NCBI GenBank assembly: GCA_006384855.1
Contig: VCJN01000257.1
Span: 20,148 to 84,147 of the forward strand
Source: Tetraselmis striata
Taxonomy: Eukaryota > Chlorophyta > Chlorodendrophyceae > Chlorodendrales > Chlorodendraceae
DNA: 64,000 bases
Reading direction: 5' to 3'
Below, one piece after another: positions 35,684-46,740 of this stretch. Position 1 is the stretch's first letter. Each line of letters begins with the position of its first letter. Made by a program: the position numbers and the translations under genes. Below the pieces are notes generated by a model. The model was given only the letters and a program-made list of their open reading frames with translations. It was not told the DNA's origin and ran no database searches.

Positions 35684-38600
35684 ATGGCGGGCGCTGCTAA
35701 TGCCGAGAGTTTTGAGCTGGTGCGTTGCCGCACGGCAAATGCATCACACGTGGTGGAGCTGAGATATTTGGGCCCTTAGACAGGTGGGCAGGTGGGCAGT
35801 GGCGCAGGGCTGAGCCTGCGGGGCTGCCGGCGGCGCAGGTGAAGAAGCTGCACGAGGGGCAGCAGGGGACGGCCAACCTGATGCGCAACAAGCTGACGGG
35901 GGAGCTGGTGGCGGTGAAGTTCATCCAGCGAGGCCCCAAGGTGCGCGTGCCGCCCAGCTTGGGGTGATGACACAGGGGCCATTGCTCATGGGCGGCCGCG
36001 GCAGCGCAGTGACAAAACCCCTAACACGGTGACATCCGTGGGGAGGGGGTGGGGGGTCCCTATATCACCCTTAGTTCACTACCAAGAATATACCTCATAT
36101 TAGCGCTCAGGGAATAGTAAGATATCAGCATCCACCATTCACCTTGAGCGCGGGCGCGCGCGCGGGGGGGGGGGGGGGGGGGTTCTACTCAGGGGTGTTT
36201 TTATACCAGTAAAGCACTGTCTATTTCCCCGCCAATGTAGCAGTGGCAGCACGCTCACCGTGGAGCTTAGCGCAGCTTAGTGGGCATGCCCCCCCCTCCC
36301 CCCCCAACCCTCCGCCTTCCCCCTCCCATAACCCTGCCTTCCGCCTGATGCGATGAGTAGGTGGATGAGAACGTGGAGCGGGAGATCATGTGCCACCGCG
36401 GGCTCAGCCACGGCAACGTGGTTCAGTTCCTGGAGGTGCGGTGTCAGCAGGAGGGTGGGGGTTCGCCTGCGTGCCAACCCGCCCTGCGGGCGCCGGGCCA
36501 CCAGAGCTGTGAGCGCATCCCCTCGCGCGCCGCCTTCCCCGGCCCACACGAGCAGGTGTTTCTCACGCCGGAGTACCTGGGCATCGTGATGGAGTATACA
36601 TCCCACGGCGAGATGTTTGACTACGTGGCGTCCAAGGGCCAGCTGGCGGAGGCGGAGGCGCGCTACTTTTTCCAGCAGCTCGTCTGCGGCGTGGAGTACT
36701 GCCACAAGATGGTGCGACCCCAGCAGAGACGCCAGGGGGGGGGGGGGGGGGGGGGGCATTGGCGGGCGAGCAGGCAGGTAATGAATGGCGGTGAGGGAGT
36801 ACTTTGTGGGAACCCATTATAGCTGCTGGGTGAAGTCCCGTCATCGCTGCGCCAGGGCGTGGTGCACCGGGACCTCAAGCTGGAGAACACCTTGCTGCAC
36901 ATGGAGGAGGGCCATGCACCACGTGTCAAGATCTGCGACTTTGGCTACAGCAAGTCGATGCACTACCACTCGATGCCCAACTCCACGGTCGGCACGCCCG
37001 CGTACATCGCGCCCGAGGTGTTCCTGCGCTCTAGCTCGGAGGGCGCCTATAGCGGCGAGGTGCCCCCCCCCCCCTCCCCCTGCCCCCTCCCCCGGGCCCT
37101 CTATTGAGGCGTTTCCATTTCATGCCCGTGAGCTGACACTTGTGTGCCCCCCTGACACCTTACATCCAACCACCGTCTCGGGCAATCCATTTGTCGCCAG
37201 GCTTCAGACGTGTGGTCGTGCGGCGTGCTTCTGTTCGTGATGCTATTTGGCACGTATCCCTTCGGCGACCCCGACGGCGGCGGCGATGCCTCCATTGCCA
37301 CCGTCATAGAGGTGACCCCCTCCCCCCCCAAGTTCCCCTCCTTTCTCCACCAATTCCGCGCCTTGCCCACGGTAACTGGGAAGTTTGATTGCCGCTCGTG
37401 GTGCCCCTGCAGCGCATCGTGACGGCGCAGTACAGCTTCCCGCCGGGAGTGCCTGTATCCGCCGAGGTGGTGGACCTCTTCTCAAAGATCTTTGTGCCGG
37501 AGGCATCCCAGCGCATCAGCATCTCCGGCATCCGATCCCACCCCTTCTTCACTGTCAACCTGCCCTGGGAGTTCCAGGTGCATTCCTGGTCAACCCCTGC
37601 CTGCTCAAGCTCACTGTGCACTCAACCGCCATGGTGCGAGTCCATTGGACATATGGTCTAGAGGAAATATGCAACGACACTATGCATGGGACACCACAAG
37701 CATCAACAAATATTTGCTGCATTAAAATAGGAATGATGTGCCAGTTACATTGTGCAAGGATATATAGGACATTTTCCTGTGGTAGTATGCATACATATAC
37801 GTATACATGTACACGAATGTGAACTTTTATATGTATTGGTATCCATACCACACTCACATAGTCATGGTTGACGTTACGCAGTGGGATTGATATATATGTA
37901 CATAATATCTATACATACATACATGTAGTGGTATTGACATACATGTACATATATACACACAAATATATACAAATATGTATATATATATGTATATTGTACA
38001 TACATATACACAAATATGTATATATATATATATATATCCTCGTGTACCATATATATGCCAATGTATTTCACATTATTATTATTTAACACATTGGCATGCA
38101 TGGAGCGCGAGGTATATTGATAGCATCTGCATAGCATGGCACTACCTCCCGAGTACCGAGCGAGTTGTGCCGCCACCTTCCTCTCCCCTCCCAATATAGG
38201 TCAACGCACCGCTGCCGGTATCAGTGAGGCAGAGCGACGAGGACACGCTGGCCATCCTGCAGGAAGCAAAGCGCGCGGACCACTCCATGCAGGTGCCCGC
38301 CTGGGCGGACGACGTCATGGAGGTGGACATCAGCCCCACGCCAGTGTCGTCTATGGACAACGAAGCGGCAGACTGGGCCATCACCGCCGACGAGCTCAAG
38401 GTGCGGTTCAGTCGGCCTTTTCCCGCCGGGGATACCTGGTTTCAGGGTTGCTGGACACCTTGTCCTGCGCGCTTGCTCTGGACTCAGTGCCGATTGCCGT
38501 CGCCCGCGCAGGACATGTTGGCTTGCATAGACGTGGCGCAGGAGGCAAGCTCCCCAACGCCGGCTCAGGCACCGCAGGGGCTGGGTGGCATGAGGCTGCC

Positions 38601-38820
38601 CGGCGGTGGCGCCGCCCGGCATGTACCGCCCCGGCTGAGCCCCGCCGCTTCCACCGGCTCCTCTGGCGGCTTCGACCCCTTGGGGTGGAAGTCCCACCCC
38701 GTGCCCGCGTCCAGCGCGGTGTCGTCGGAGGTAGTGCACGTCTCGGCGTCCTCAGAGGTCTCCTCCGCTCCTATGGGTCTCGGCCTCGGCGGCGGCCTCA
38801 ACCCGAGGCGTCGGAAGTGA
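35684..38820 (+). CDS. SnRK2-type serine/threonine protein kinase
   Basis: Nine exons: 35684-35719, 35839-35940, 36361-36435, 36556-36711, 36856-37059, 37201-37311, 37413-37577, 38200-38400 and 38512-38820, giving 452 aa. All eight introns are GT-AG (mostly GTGCG donors) and phase 0. The kinase begins at [17 protein letters not shown] holds the ATP-binding lysine; [11 protein letters not shown] is the catalytic loop; [10 protein letters not shown] and [13 protein letters not shown] form the activation segment, which is almost diagnostic for SnRK2 kinases of green plants. [19 protein letters not shown] follows. The ~170-residue C-terminus has an acidic segment ([12 protein letters not shown]), as in SnRK2 regulatory tails, and a Ser/Gly-rich end. 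SnRK2s act in osmotic-stress signalling. The glycine-rich loop is degenerate ([11 protein letters not shown]). Introns carry G runs and a TA/ATGTAC microsatellite. Confidence 0.85.
37780..38070. repeat. AT-rich microsatellite in SnRK2 intron 7
   Basis: Interspersed (TA)n, ATGTATATAT and TACATACATA blocks within the 622-bp intron 37578-38199. The composition is extreme for this otherwise GC-rich gene. Confidence 0.8.
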
Positions 38821-40342
38821 GTTGTCTTCGGGGGCGCATTCCTGAATGAGTGGGCCGCAGCATAATGATGGCCTTGGTTCACAACGCTTGCACTCCCATG
38901 TAAGGTTAGTTGTTCTACACGATAGTACAAGGAGGGCCCGCCCGCCAAGAGGGGACGTCAGGTATGCGCCGGCAGGTATCATAGCCGCATCTGATACCAG
39001 CACTGCACCTCCCGACGTGCCCCTATGCCCACAACAAGCCCGACATGCACAAGCGCCTTGTGCTACTCTGAGCTCACATTGGCGCATCGCTGCGGGGGCC
39101 GGTGCTGTGGTGGACAGTGACTCGACCTGTGAGGCTTTCGGGTTGCGTCCGGCTGATTCAGCAAGTCTGCAGCCAATGTGTTGTCAAAGCACTGGGGGCG
39201 GGGGGGAGGGGGGGGGGGGGGGGATGAGCACTACATGATTGACGCGGCGTGCGCCACGGCGTCAACGTTCGCAGAAACACGTGGGCCAGCGACAATGATG
39301 TGCATTGGGATGAGCGCAGAGCCGTGGCCTCGGCTGGTGAGCGCGTGAAGGAGGCGGTTGGAATGCTGCTGCTTCTCCCCACCTCGTGCACCAGTATTTT
39401 AATATTGTTACTGGACTTTTTTGTGGTGAAACATACGGAGCGCTTAGAGTCCCCGCGGCTTTGGCGTTGCTTTATGTCTTGGTGATGCTTACTGCGGCCA
39501 AGCTAGATATCATCCCACGGCTCAGCCACGTGATCGCGGCGATTGCGCAGGGGATGCACAGTCCCTGGTATCATGAACTATGTGGCTAATAACTAGTTCA
39601 ATCCCCCTGTTTGTCCCATCAACTGTCAGCACGTGGCGCAGGTGTGTTCCCTTCTTTCGCAGCGCATCTCCGCTACATGGCTCTACTGCCCACAGCACCA
39701 GATTCATTCTTCCTCGCCCTCCCGGGATGGGGGGGGGGGGGGGGGGGGGGTAGCACGCGATCTCCTGCATGGACGAGCTCGACCGAGCGGTGGCTAGGTT
39801 TTGCCTATGGGTTCCTTTTGGTTGTAATTGATTATCGTTTCGCTGCTGGCTGTTTTCTAGGCTATTACTCATTCAGATGACCATTGATGAGATAATATAA
39901 GTTTTGTCATACAAATTATAGCGCATGTGCTTCGTGATCATAATCATCCTCGTAGTAATTTGCTGCAGACTGCTGCAACAGTATGTAGTGCTGGTTGTTA
40001 CACCTCGCTGCTGCATGCGTCAACCGCGATAATATTGCACCCTCACTTGCTTAATATTCATGGACAATAACTCGTAGTAACTACTGGTACTTGTCATATA
40101 GATGTTTTATGCATAGTCTTACAGTCATCACAATGATAGCAGCGCGCTCTTGACATTATGACCCCCAATATGATCCCCCCCCCCCCCCCCCCCAATATTA
40201 GTTCCCTCACACAAGAAGTGTCACGTGGGGTATTGTCTCAGACGGATAACAGTCGCAAGTAATAGCAGGAATTAATTCCAGAGTCTGTGTGAAAAACGGC
40301 ACCAGCCGTATACGTGAGTGTCACCTTTCAGAGAGAGAGGGT

Positions 40343-40374
<32 letters not shown>

Positions 40375-40579
40375 CTTACATGGAGCTGTACGTTGGACGG
40401 CGTCACGGCACCCCGGATCCCCTTTTATTGTTTTATGCAATTTGGTTGCTATGCCAGTGTTATATGGGACATGGAGGTGTCACTGTCTCTGACTTCATCA
40501 GCATCGTACTCGTACAAGTATCCACCCGAATGAGTGTAGCGCGTGTGCTGGCTGGCCCTTAGTCACGCCGCCTTCCGCA
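38821..40579. other. Largely non-coding; four poly(G)/poly(C) runs
   Basis: Runs at about 39203-39223, 39729-39750, 40176-40193 and 40341-40374. A short frame at 39386-39589 encodes a hydrophobic segment (ALALLYVLVMLTAAKLDIIP), but without splice or family support I do not call it a gene. Confidence 0.4.
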
Positions 40580-41133
40580 CTTCCATCAAGGCGTATATGT
40601 GAGGCTCGAGGTGCGCTTTGACAAGATGCACATGTACAACGCCGACCTGGAGGCTGCGCGGCGCGAGGCCCCGGCCGACATCGACTGGCCCGACCCGGAT
40701 GGCCACGACCGCATCCCGCCCGTCCTCAACGCGCCACGCGGATCGCCAGAACATGTGCATGTCTGCTTGCGCGGTAAGGTTGAGGAGCTGCATGAGGAGG
40801 CGGACGCCAGCTTGAGGAGCTTGGAGGTTGCTATCCGCCAAGCCAAACCGTCGGTACGTACAATCATGTAATGTATCACCACGCCCGGACCTTACCCAAG
40901 CACTGCATGCGGCACATGGCAGGGTAGCGGGCGGGGTATTGGCTCCGCAATCTCCTCGCGTCCGATGTGGAGGCCTTCGCGGAGATAGTGGATGCCACCA
41001 TCCTCGCGGGGGTCGAGCGGGTGCTAGGGGCCTCCTTCGACCCCTCCACGCACGTACGGCACCGACACCAACCCAGCCAGTAGTCACCGATTACTTGGCG
41101 GGGATCTTGCACGACTCGGCAGATTCCGACACG
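40580..41133 (+). CDS. Possible exons of an unidentified gene
   Basis: Three coding-like stretches with splice signals. About 40580-40854 encodes VRLEVRFDKMHMYNADLEAA, then ADIDWPDPDGHDRIPP and a charged helix, ending at a GTACGT donor. About 40927-41053 encodes YWLRNLLASDVEAFAEIVDA, ending at a GTACGG donor. About 41072-41133 encodes VVTDYLAGILHDSADSDT, ending at GTGAGG. The last segment faintly resembles the N-terminal helix of ABCF-type ATPases (DYL-x-G-x-L-x-D). Exon phases are not all verified and the first stretch may belong to a different gene. Confidence 0.3.
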
Positions 41134-41344
41134 GTGAGGCAGAGGAGGCGGCTACATTGAGCGAGGACTGCCGTAAGAGGGCAGCATGCTTCGGGGTACG
41201 CCCGACCCTATGCGGGTTCATGCAACCGGTGCGTAAGACTTTTAGCTTATTATGTAGTTGGGAGACTGGCAGGTATCCCGATAAATTAATTATTCTAAAT
41301 CTCAAATTTTGATCGAGACTGCAGTGACTACAAGGTACATCCCT
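41134..41344. other. No gene recognised
   Basis: Short intergenic interval with an AT-rich part (41270-41320), ending at the SINE. Confidence 0.3.
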
Positions 41345-41600
41345 TGTCCGCTCGGTTGAGCGGTCGTCTCGTATGCGAGAGACCCGAGTTCGATTCCTGG
41401 CCGATGTATTTTGGCAATATCGGCCCGGCGTGTCCCGGGTATACCCGGTTGATAATGCATTAGCCCTTCGGGGTTCGAATGAGGCAATGGTCTACGGTTA
41501 GGTCTATGCCAGACCTACGACTGCAGTTGGCGCACGAGGTCAAGTGCTGGGGCGGCTTCGGCCGATGTCCCGGGGCGAACTTTACTTTATTTTACTTTTA
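41345..41600 (+). repeat. tRNA-derived SINE, copy 2
   Basis: Head TGTCCGCTCGGTTGAGCGG and B-box GAGTTCGATTCC, then the shared body (GGCAATATCGGCCCGGCGTG, CCCGGGTATACCCGG, ATGCATTAGCCCTTCGGGG, CTGCAGTTGGCGCACGAGG, CCGATGTCCCGGGGCGAA) and an AT-rich tail. It is the most complete copy in the window. Confidence 0.75.
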
Positions 41601-41641
41601 CAACGGCGCACGGCAGGCTTCACCTCCCCACTCCGCTGAAT

Positions 41642-41676
<35 letters not shown>

Positions 41677-42012
41677 GGTGCCCGCCTTTCCCCTCCAACC
41701 TCCCTTGGAGACCCTACCGCAAGAGCTCAGGCGGGCGAGATGCAGACCGCATTGGCGGACCGCAGCCGAGGCCAGCGGACCGCCACAGCCTGCGGCGCGG
41801 CGGGGTGATCAGCAACGCCGCGACCTGCGGGATATTTTCAGCGCAGGTGGAGCCAAGACGCAGCACGACGACCGAAGATTTCGCGGTGCCGGTGCATTAC
41901 TGATGTACATGACAACCTTTTCGGGTGGAGCGAGTATTGCAATAGCGGTAGTCGCTTGTACTGTTGGCGACCGCTTATTGTAATCATCCGGAAATAACAC
42001 AAATACTGATCA

Positions 42013-42078
42013 ACTGCAGTTGGCGCAAGAGGTCAAGTGATGGGGCGGCTTTGGCCGATGCCCCGGGGCAAACTTTTT
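42013..42078 (+). repeat. SINE 3' fragment, copy 4
   Basis: Only the last ~65 bp of the family: CTGCAGTTGGCGCAAGAGG, GGGGCGGCTTTGGCCGATG, CCCCGGGGCAAAC and a short T run. It is typical of a 5'-truncated copy. Confidence 0.6.
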
Positions 42079-42619
42079 ACAACTACTGATCACGTGATGG
42101 AAGGAGGTGGGGTGTGGGCACGAAAGAGGATGGCCGGAAGCTTGAGCTGTAATTACTTGCACACGGCGCCCCCCCTTGTTTGCGTGTCGTCGATCCGTGG
42201 TCGGCATGCCGGTCATGCTCGCCTGCGAGCTACTTGCTTTGCCTCCACGGCGCGCCTCGTCGATGTAGCCGCCCGTCCCATGTCAGACTGAGATGGCCGC
42301 TCGCTGATTTACCCCGTTTCATATGGCTGAGACTCCCTCAGGGCCCTCCGGCTCCCGCCTCCTGGCCCCTAAGTCGCGGGCGTGCCCGGCAGCTCCGCCC
42401 CCAAACGCCCGCCCCGCCTTTAAGTGCCGGGCTCCCGTCGTCTCCTCGCGCTCGTCGCCCTCGCTCGTTCGTTCTCACGGGGCGGCTGAGTGTTTCCGGG
42501 TGTTCCGAACGGGTCAGCCGAGGGGCGCCGCCGATCACTCCGCTGTAATAGGTCGGGACTCAAGTGATTCAAAGGTGGAACACATACAAGTGGGTGGTAC
42601 GCCAAATCTTCTGCAGGTC

Positions 42620-43010
42620 TGTCGCGGGTCTTACCGAGGTACGAGAATACGATTTTATTTCGAACAGCCCTCGCGAGTAGGCTGCCCTGTCCTAGTCGTA
42701 CACACCCCCTCCGCACCCGCATGCGGATCTCGGAGAGGCCGACGCAAGGCTGAGATCGTACATGATTTGTTTTTAGTAGCCCCCCGTACAAAGATGCTGC
42801 CCAGCGGCACCAGCAGGCGCCACCGGGACTACGAGCATTATTTGAAAAGCCAACCCGTAGGGCTCCCCGGTCGTCGCAATATCCGAGGACCCGCCACAAC
42901 CGGCCACCCCGCTCAGCCCCCTGCCGCGCCTAGCCGGGCAAGGGTCTTAGGGGCTACCAACGCCCACCACGTGGAGGTGGGCGTACGTGGTGCCGCACCC
43001 AAGATCCTCC
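42620..43010 (+). repeat. Inverted repeat pair, left arm
   Basis: Similar over about 390 bp to the reverse complement of 43680-44035. Shared blocks include GGATCTCGGAGAG, CGACGCAAGGC, GGGACTACGAG, TTATTTGAAAAGCC and GGTCTTAGGGGCTACCAACG. Identity is roughly that of old repeat copies. No coding signal is conserved between the arms. Confidence 0.7.
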
Positions 43011-43139
43011 ACTTACGGTGAATCGCTGCCTGGCGGCCGGCGCCTCTTATGTCTCGGGTACGACTAATGTCGCACTCGACCTACACGGGACAAGCTTGGG
43101 GAACCGCACGGAGCTGCTGAGCCGAGACCTTTTTGTTTT

Positions 43140-43443
43140 GCGCGTCGTTTCTATCAACCCGCCATGTGTGGGTCCCGGGGCGAGCGTGGGACTGTGTGGG
43201 GAGCAGCGTGAAGCACGGAAACTGCTGAGTGGCCGGTTACATAGAAGTGACCAGGCCCGTTGGGGCGCCGCACGCATGTAGGCAGGCGAAGCGGTACTAA
43301 CATGACTACGTGCCTGGCCGTAGGCGTGCGTTGTATGTGCTAGTGCGGAACATCAATAATGATACGCGATTAAGTACTAAGGTATACCCTATGTACATTG
43401 TGCATAATTATGCAGTAGTAGTGTACCAACACTAATGTCACAT
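43140..43443. repeat. Dispersed repeat, copy 1
   Basis: About 300 bp similar in direct orientation to 45915-46186. Shared blocks include CAACCCGCCATGTG, GAGTGGCCGGTTACATAGAAGTGA, GTTGGGGCGCCGCA, AAGTACTAAGG and GTACCAACACTAATGTC. No coding capacity; family unknown. Confidence 0.65.
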
Positions 43444-43679
43444 GCCCCCCCCCCCCCCCCCCCCCCACAATCTCGCAAGGGGGTGCTCCAAGCCGGGGCG
43501 GGTCCGGTTGCCGTAGCTTGTCGCTACCGTAGAGAGGCAGCCCGGCATGCCCTGACCTAGGAGTGGATCGGGGCTGGCCCTCTAGGAAGTCTAACTGCGC
43601 GAGCTAGGCGCTCCCCGCTAGGCAGCGGCGCACCAAGATGAGTGAAGGATCATGGGTGCGGCCGGCGGCCCGGCGGCAC

Positions 43680-44035
43680 CACGCCCACCTCCACGTTGTG
43701 GGCGTTGGTAGCCCCTAAGACCCGTGCCTGGCTAATCACGGCAGGTGGCTGAGCGGGGTGGCCGATTGTGGCGGGTCCTAGGATCATGCGACGACTCGGG
43801 AGCCATGCGGGGGGCTTTTCAAATAAATCTCGTAGTCCCGGTAGTCCTGTTGGCGCTGCCGGGCAGCATCCATGTACGGGGTTCTGCTACAAGAATTCCG
43901 GTACGACCTCGGCCTTGCGTCGGGCTCTCCGAGATCCGTCTACGGGTGGGGAGGGGGTGTGTGCGACTCGGTTGTGGCAGCCTACTCGCAAGGCATGTTC
44001 GAAATGAAATCGCTTTTTGTACTTCGGTGCGACCC
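43680..44035 (-). repeat. Inverted repeat pair, right arm
   Basis: Reverse-complement partner of 42620-43010. The ~670-bp spacer contains a separate dispersed repeat (43140-43443) and a C run (43446-43467). Confidence 0.7.
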
Positions 44036-44544
44036 GCCCAATGCGGAAGCCGTTACAACACACGGCACAACCTCCACGATGGCGGCTGAAATAAATCCAA
44101 CCGTACACGTACGGGGTCCAAAAATCCGCCCTCGGCCATGAGCGTAGGCAGCAGGTTGATGCCGCGCGTCGGGCGATCCCGCACGGGTGTGATACACAAG
44201 ATCGGAGAGCAAATGGCCAACGGTGCATGGGGCGTTTTCCCCGCATTTACCTCCGAACCCCGAACCCCGGGGACACCGCTGCCGCAGCTCAAGGATGGGG
44301 TTGGTCGTCTCAGCAGCTCGACGGCCGAGCGGCCTCGCCGCTTGGCCGTAGCCAGTGGAGCGCAACCCCCGAGCAGGCTACGATTTCCGGGAGAGAATGA
44401 ACGGCGGGATCATGCGCATGTACGGCGCGGTCACGTGATCCAGGGCAAGCTTCCGAGGACGGGCGTGTAAACACATACTGGCGCCCTTATTGTGCGAGCG
44501 TAAGAAACCCCGTCCCGGGATTCGCGTGTAGTGTACCGTACCAT
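44036..44544. other. No gene recognised
   Basis: GC-rich sequence without splice or motif support. The open frames present are of chance length for this composition. Confidence 0.35.
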
Positions 44545-44720
44545 TGATGCAATCTTAGTATTTGTACTGCAACATAGCAACGACGTGGCCTACAAAGGTC
44601 CTGCCGTACGCGCTTTATTTAAGCCGATCCTATTCGAGTTGGTCATGGGCGGGCCCTTGCCCGAGGCAGAGTAATGACAGCTTGTCAATAAGACGCAAAA
44701 TTGATTCAGTTGTAAAACAT
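44545..44720. repeat. Dispersed repeat, copy B
   Basis: Counterpart of the block at 2030-2225 in direct orientation, more diverged in its middle part. Confidence 0.5.
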
Positions 44721-45559
44721 GTCAAATTTCAAATTGCGCGAGCTATAGCCGGTGTCGAGCGAAGCAAGCTTGCGTCGCGTGACTCTTCTCCGGAAATGAC
44801 GAGCTCCCGCATGCCTCTGGCATTGTGTGCCGAGCTTGGTCATGACAAGAGCTATCGGCGCCAATCGCTAGCCTAGAGACGAGCAACCCGCCATGTTCCG
44901 ACGTTGGCGTGGATTGGGGCTTGCCCTCGAGGGAGTATGACTGCGGGGGCCGTACGTGGAGCGGACTAAATAAGTCGTGGCTGACCACTCCTCCTCGGCG
45001 TTGGTGTGCCGAGCTGCACATACAAGTTTCCCAGCGGTACCGCGAGCCGAGCGTGCACACCATGGCGGCATACATGGCAGCGCGCAGCGGCGTGGTAGCT
45101 GGCGTGGCATGGTAGCCGACGCCGATGCTGCTGGCTTTGCCGCCGTCCGTGGTGATAGGGCTACTAGGGTCCGAGAGTGGATATACGATTTTTTGACTTA
45201 GCGACGAGCGTTGCCCGAAGTTTCTCATCGGCCGAGCCGAGAAAGTGTTCGGGCGGGAATTGCAATACGCGACGGTCGATGGCGTCGTGGTAGCCGGCGA
45301 GCCCGTAAATGACGGTCTTAGGCGTCATGGTAGCAAGCTTCCGGTGTGCGTTATCGCTGAAGCTGCGCGAACCTTGAGGCGACATTTCGCCGCAATTGCG
45401 ACGTCAAGTCGTTGTCTGAGCGTCGAGAACCGATTGCCCACCGCCGGTGATTTCAGTTCAACGTCAATACCGGCGTTTAGACGGACTTCTCGCGTCGGCG
45501 TCAGACAACCCTCCGAGTAGAGGGCCCATGACATGCTGTGCGCAGCGTCCCTACCAGGG

Positions 45560-45905
45560 TTGGGCTGCAGTGTCTACTGCATTGCAGATTGCAGAAAGTG
45601 CAGCATGCAGTTAAGGTACTGCACTGCAGCCTGCAGTACTTCCCGAAAAGGGGCTGCAGTGCAGTTACCCAAATTGCCCCTAATATATGCCCTTCAAGTC
45701 CCGCACTTACCTATAATCAGCAGTTTCAGTGCTACTGAAGCCTGCACTGCAGTCTGCCTACAACATGCAGTATTGCAGCCTGTTGACTGCAGCCTGCACT
45801 GCCGCCTGCACTGCAGCCTGCCTGCAGCCTGCAGTACTGCAGCATGTTGACTGCAGGCTGCACTGCAGCCTGCCTGCAGCCAGCGGTACTGGAAAGGGGA
45901 CTGCA
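45560..45905. repeat. CTGCAG-rich tract
   Basis: Imperfect short tandem sequence with many CTGCAG/TGCAG words in irregular spacing (for example GCACTGCAGCCTGCAGTACT), interrupted at 45670-45740 by ordinary sequence. Its words are self-complementary, so it can fold into many small hairpins. Confidence 0.7.
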
Positions 45906-45914
45906 GCTCAATCC

Positions 45915-46186
45915 TGGTCCCTACCAACCCGCCATGTGCGCGGCGGGTCTCGGGGCAAGCCGGGGACTGTGGAAAGGAGCATGAAGCACGGAGACTGAGT
46001 GGCCGGTTACATAGAAGTGATCGGCCCCGTTGGGGCGCCGCATGCATGCATTCATGCGGTGAATGTTCGTGGGGCCGCGCTGTGCTACTAATGCGGGCCA
46101 TCTACAATGATATGTGCTAAAGTACTAAGGCGTACCCACATTGTACATAACTATGCAACACGTACCAACACTAATGTCGACACTTC
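45915..46186. repeat. Dispersed repeat, copy 2
   Basis: Direct-orientation partner of 43140-43443, ending at GTACCAACACTAATGTCGACA. Confidence 0.65.
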
Positions 46187-46740
46187 CCTTAGGGCCTACC
46201 TAGGCATGTGCTAAGACAATCGGGGTCGGGCAGTGTTTTCATGTTGGCCGCCCTATCGCCCATAGAAGTTGAAATTGAAATTGATTACGATTGCTAGTCT
46301 GCAGCATCCTATGACTCATATTGAAATGCTCTTGAGCCCGATATCTCTATCCAAAGCAAGAAACACTATGTATAATTACAGTTCAAGCTAACGGCCATCC
46401 TCATGTGTGTCCTAGCCCCTCCTCCTTCCTGTGGGCTATAGCTAGGACAACCGCGCTCATCTGCGGTCCCTACCTAAGTGAGTCCTATCTAAGTTAGAGC
46501 TCAGCAAGTAGGCTTACGCAACCAAAGCCGTCCCGCCTACATCCAAGGTGGGATTGGGGAAGGGAGCTGACCATAAGATCGAAGTGTCGCTCATCAGTAT
46601 TTATCCACTGCTGAGCCGGCTAGTAGGATTTCGTGGGGGCTGCGATCCCCTCCGTCACGGTATTGGTGTACAATTATACTAAGCGGAGTAAAATGTGCTA
46701 CGGTCCTCAACGGCGTGCTCATCTCGTGCATCGGTGCGGT
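46187..46740. other. No gene recognised
   Basis: Moderately AT-rich intergenic sequence; no exon, RNA gene or named repeat seen. Confidence 0.35.
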
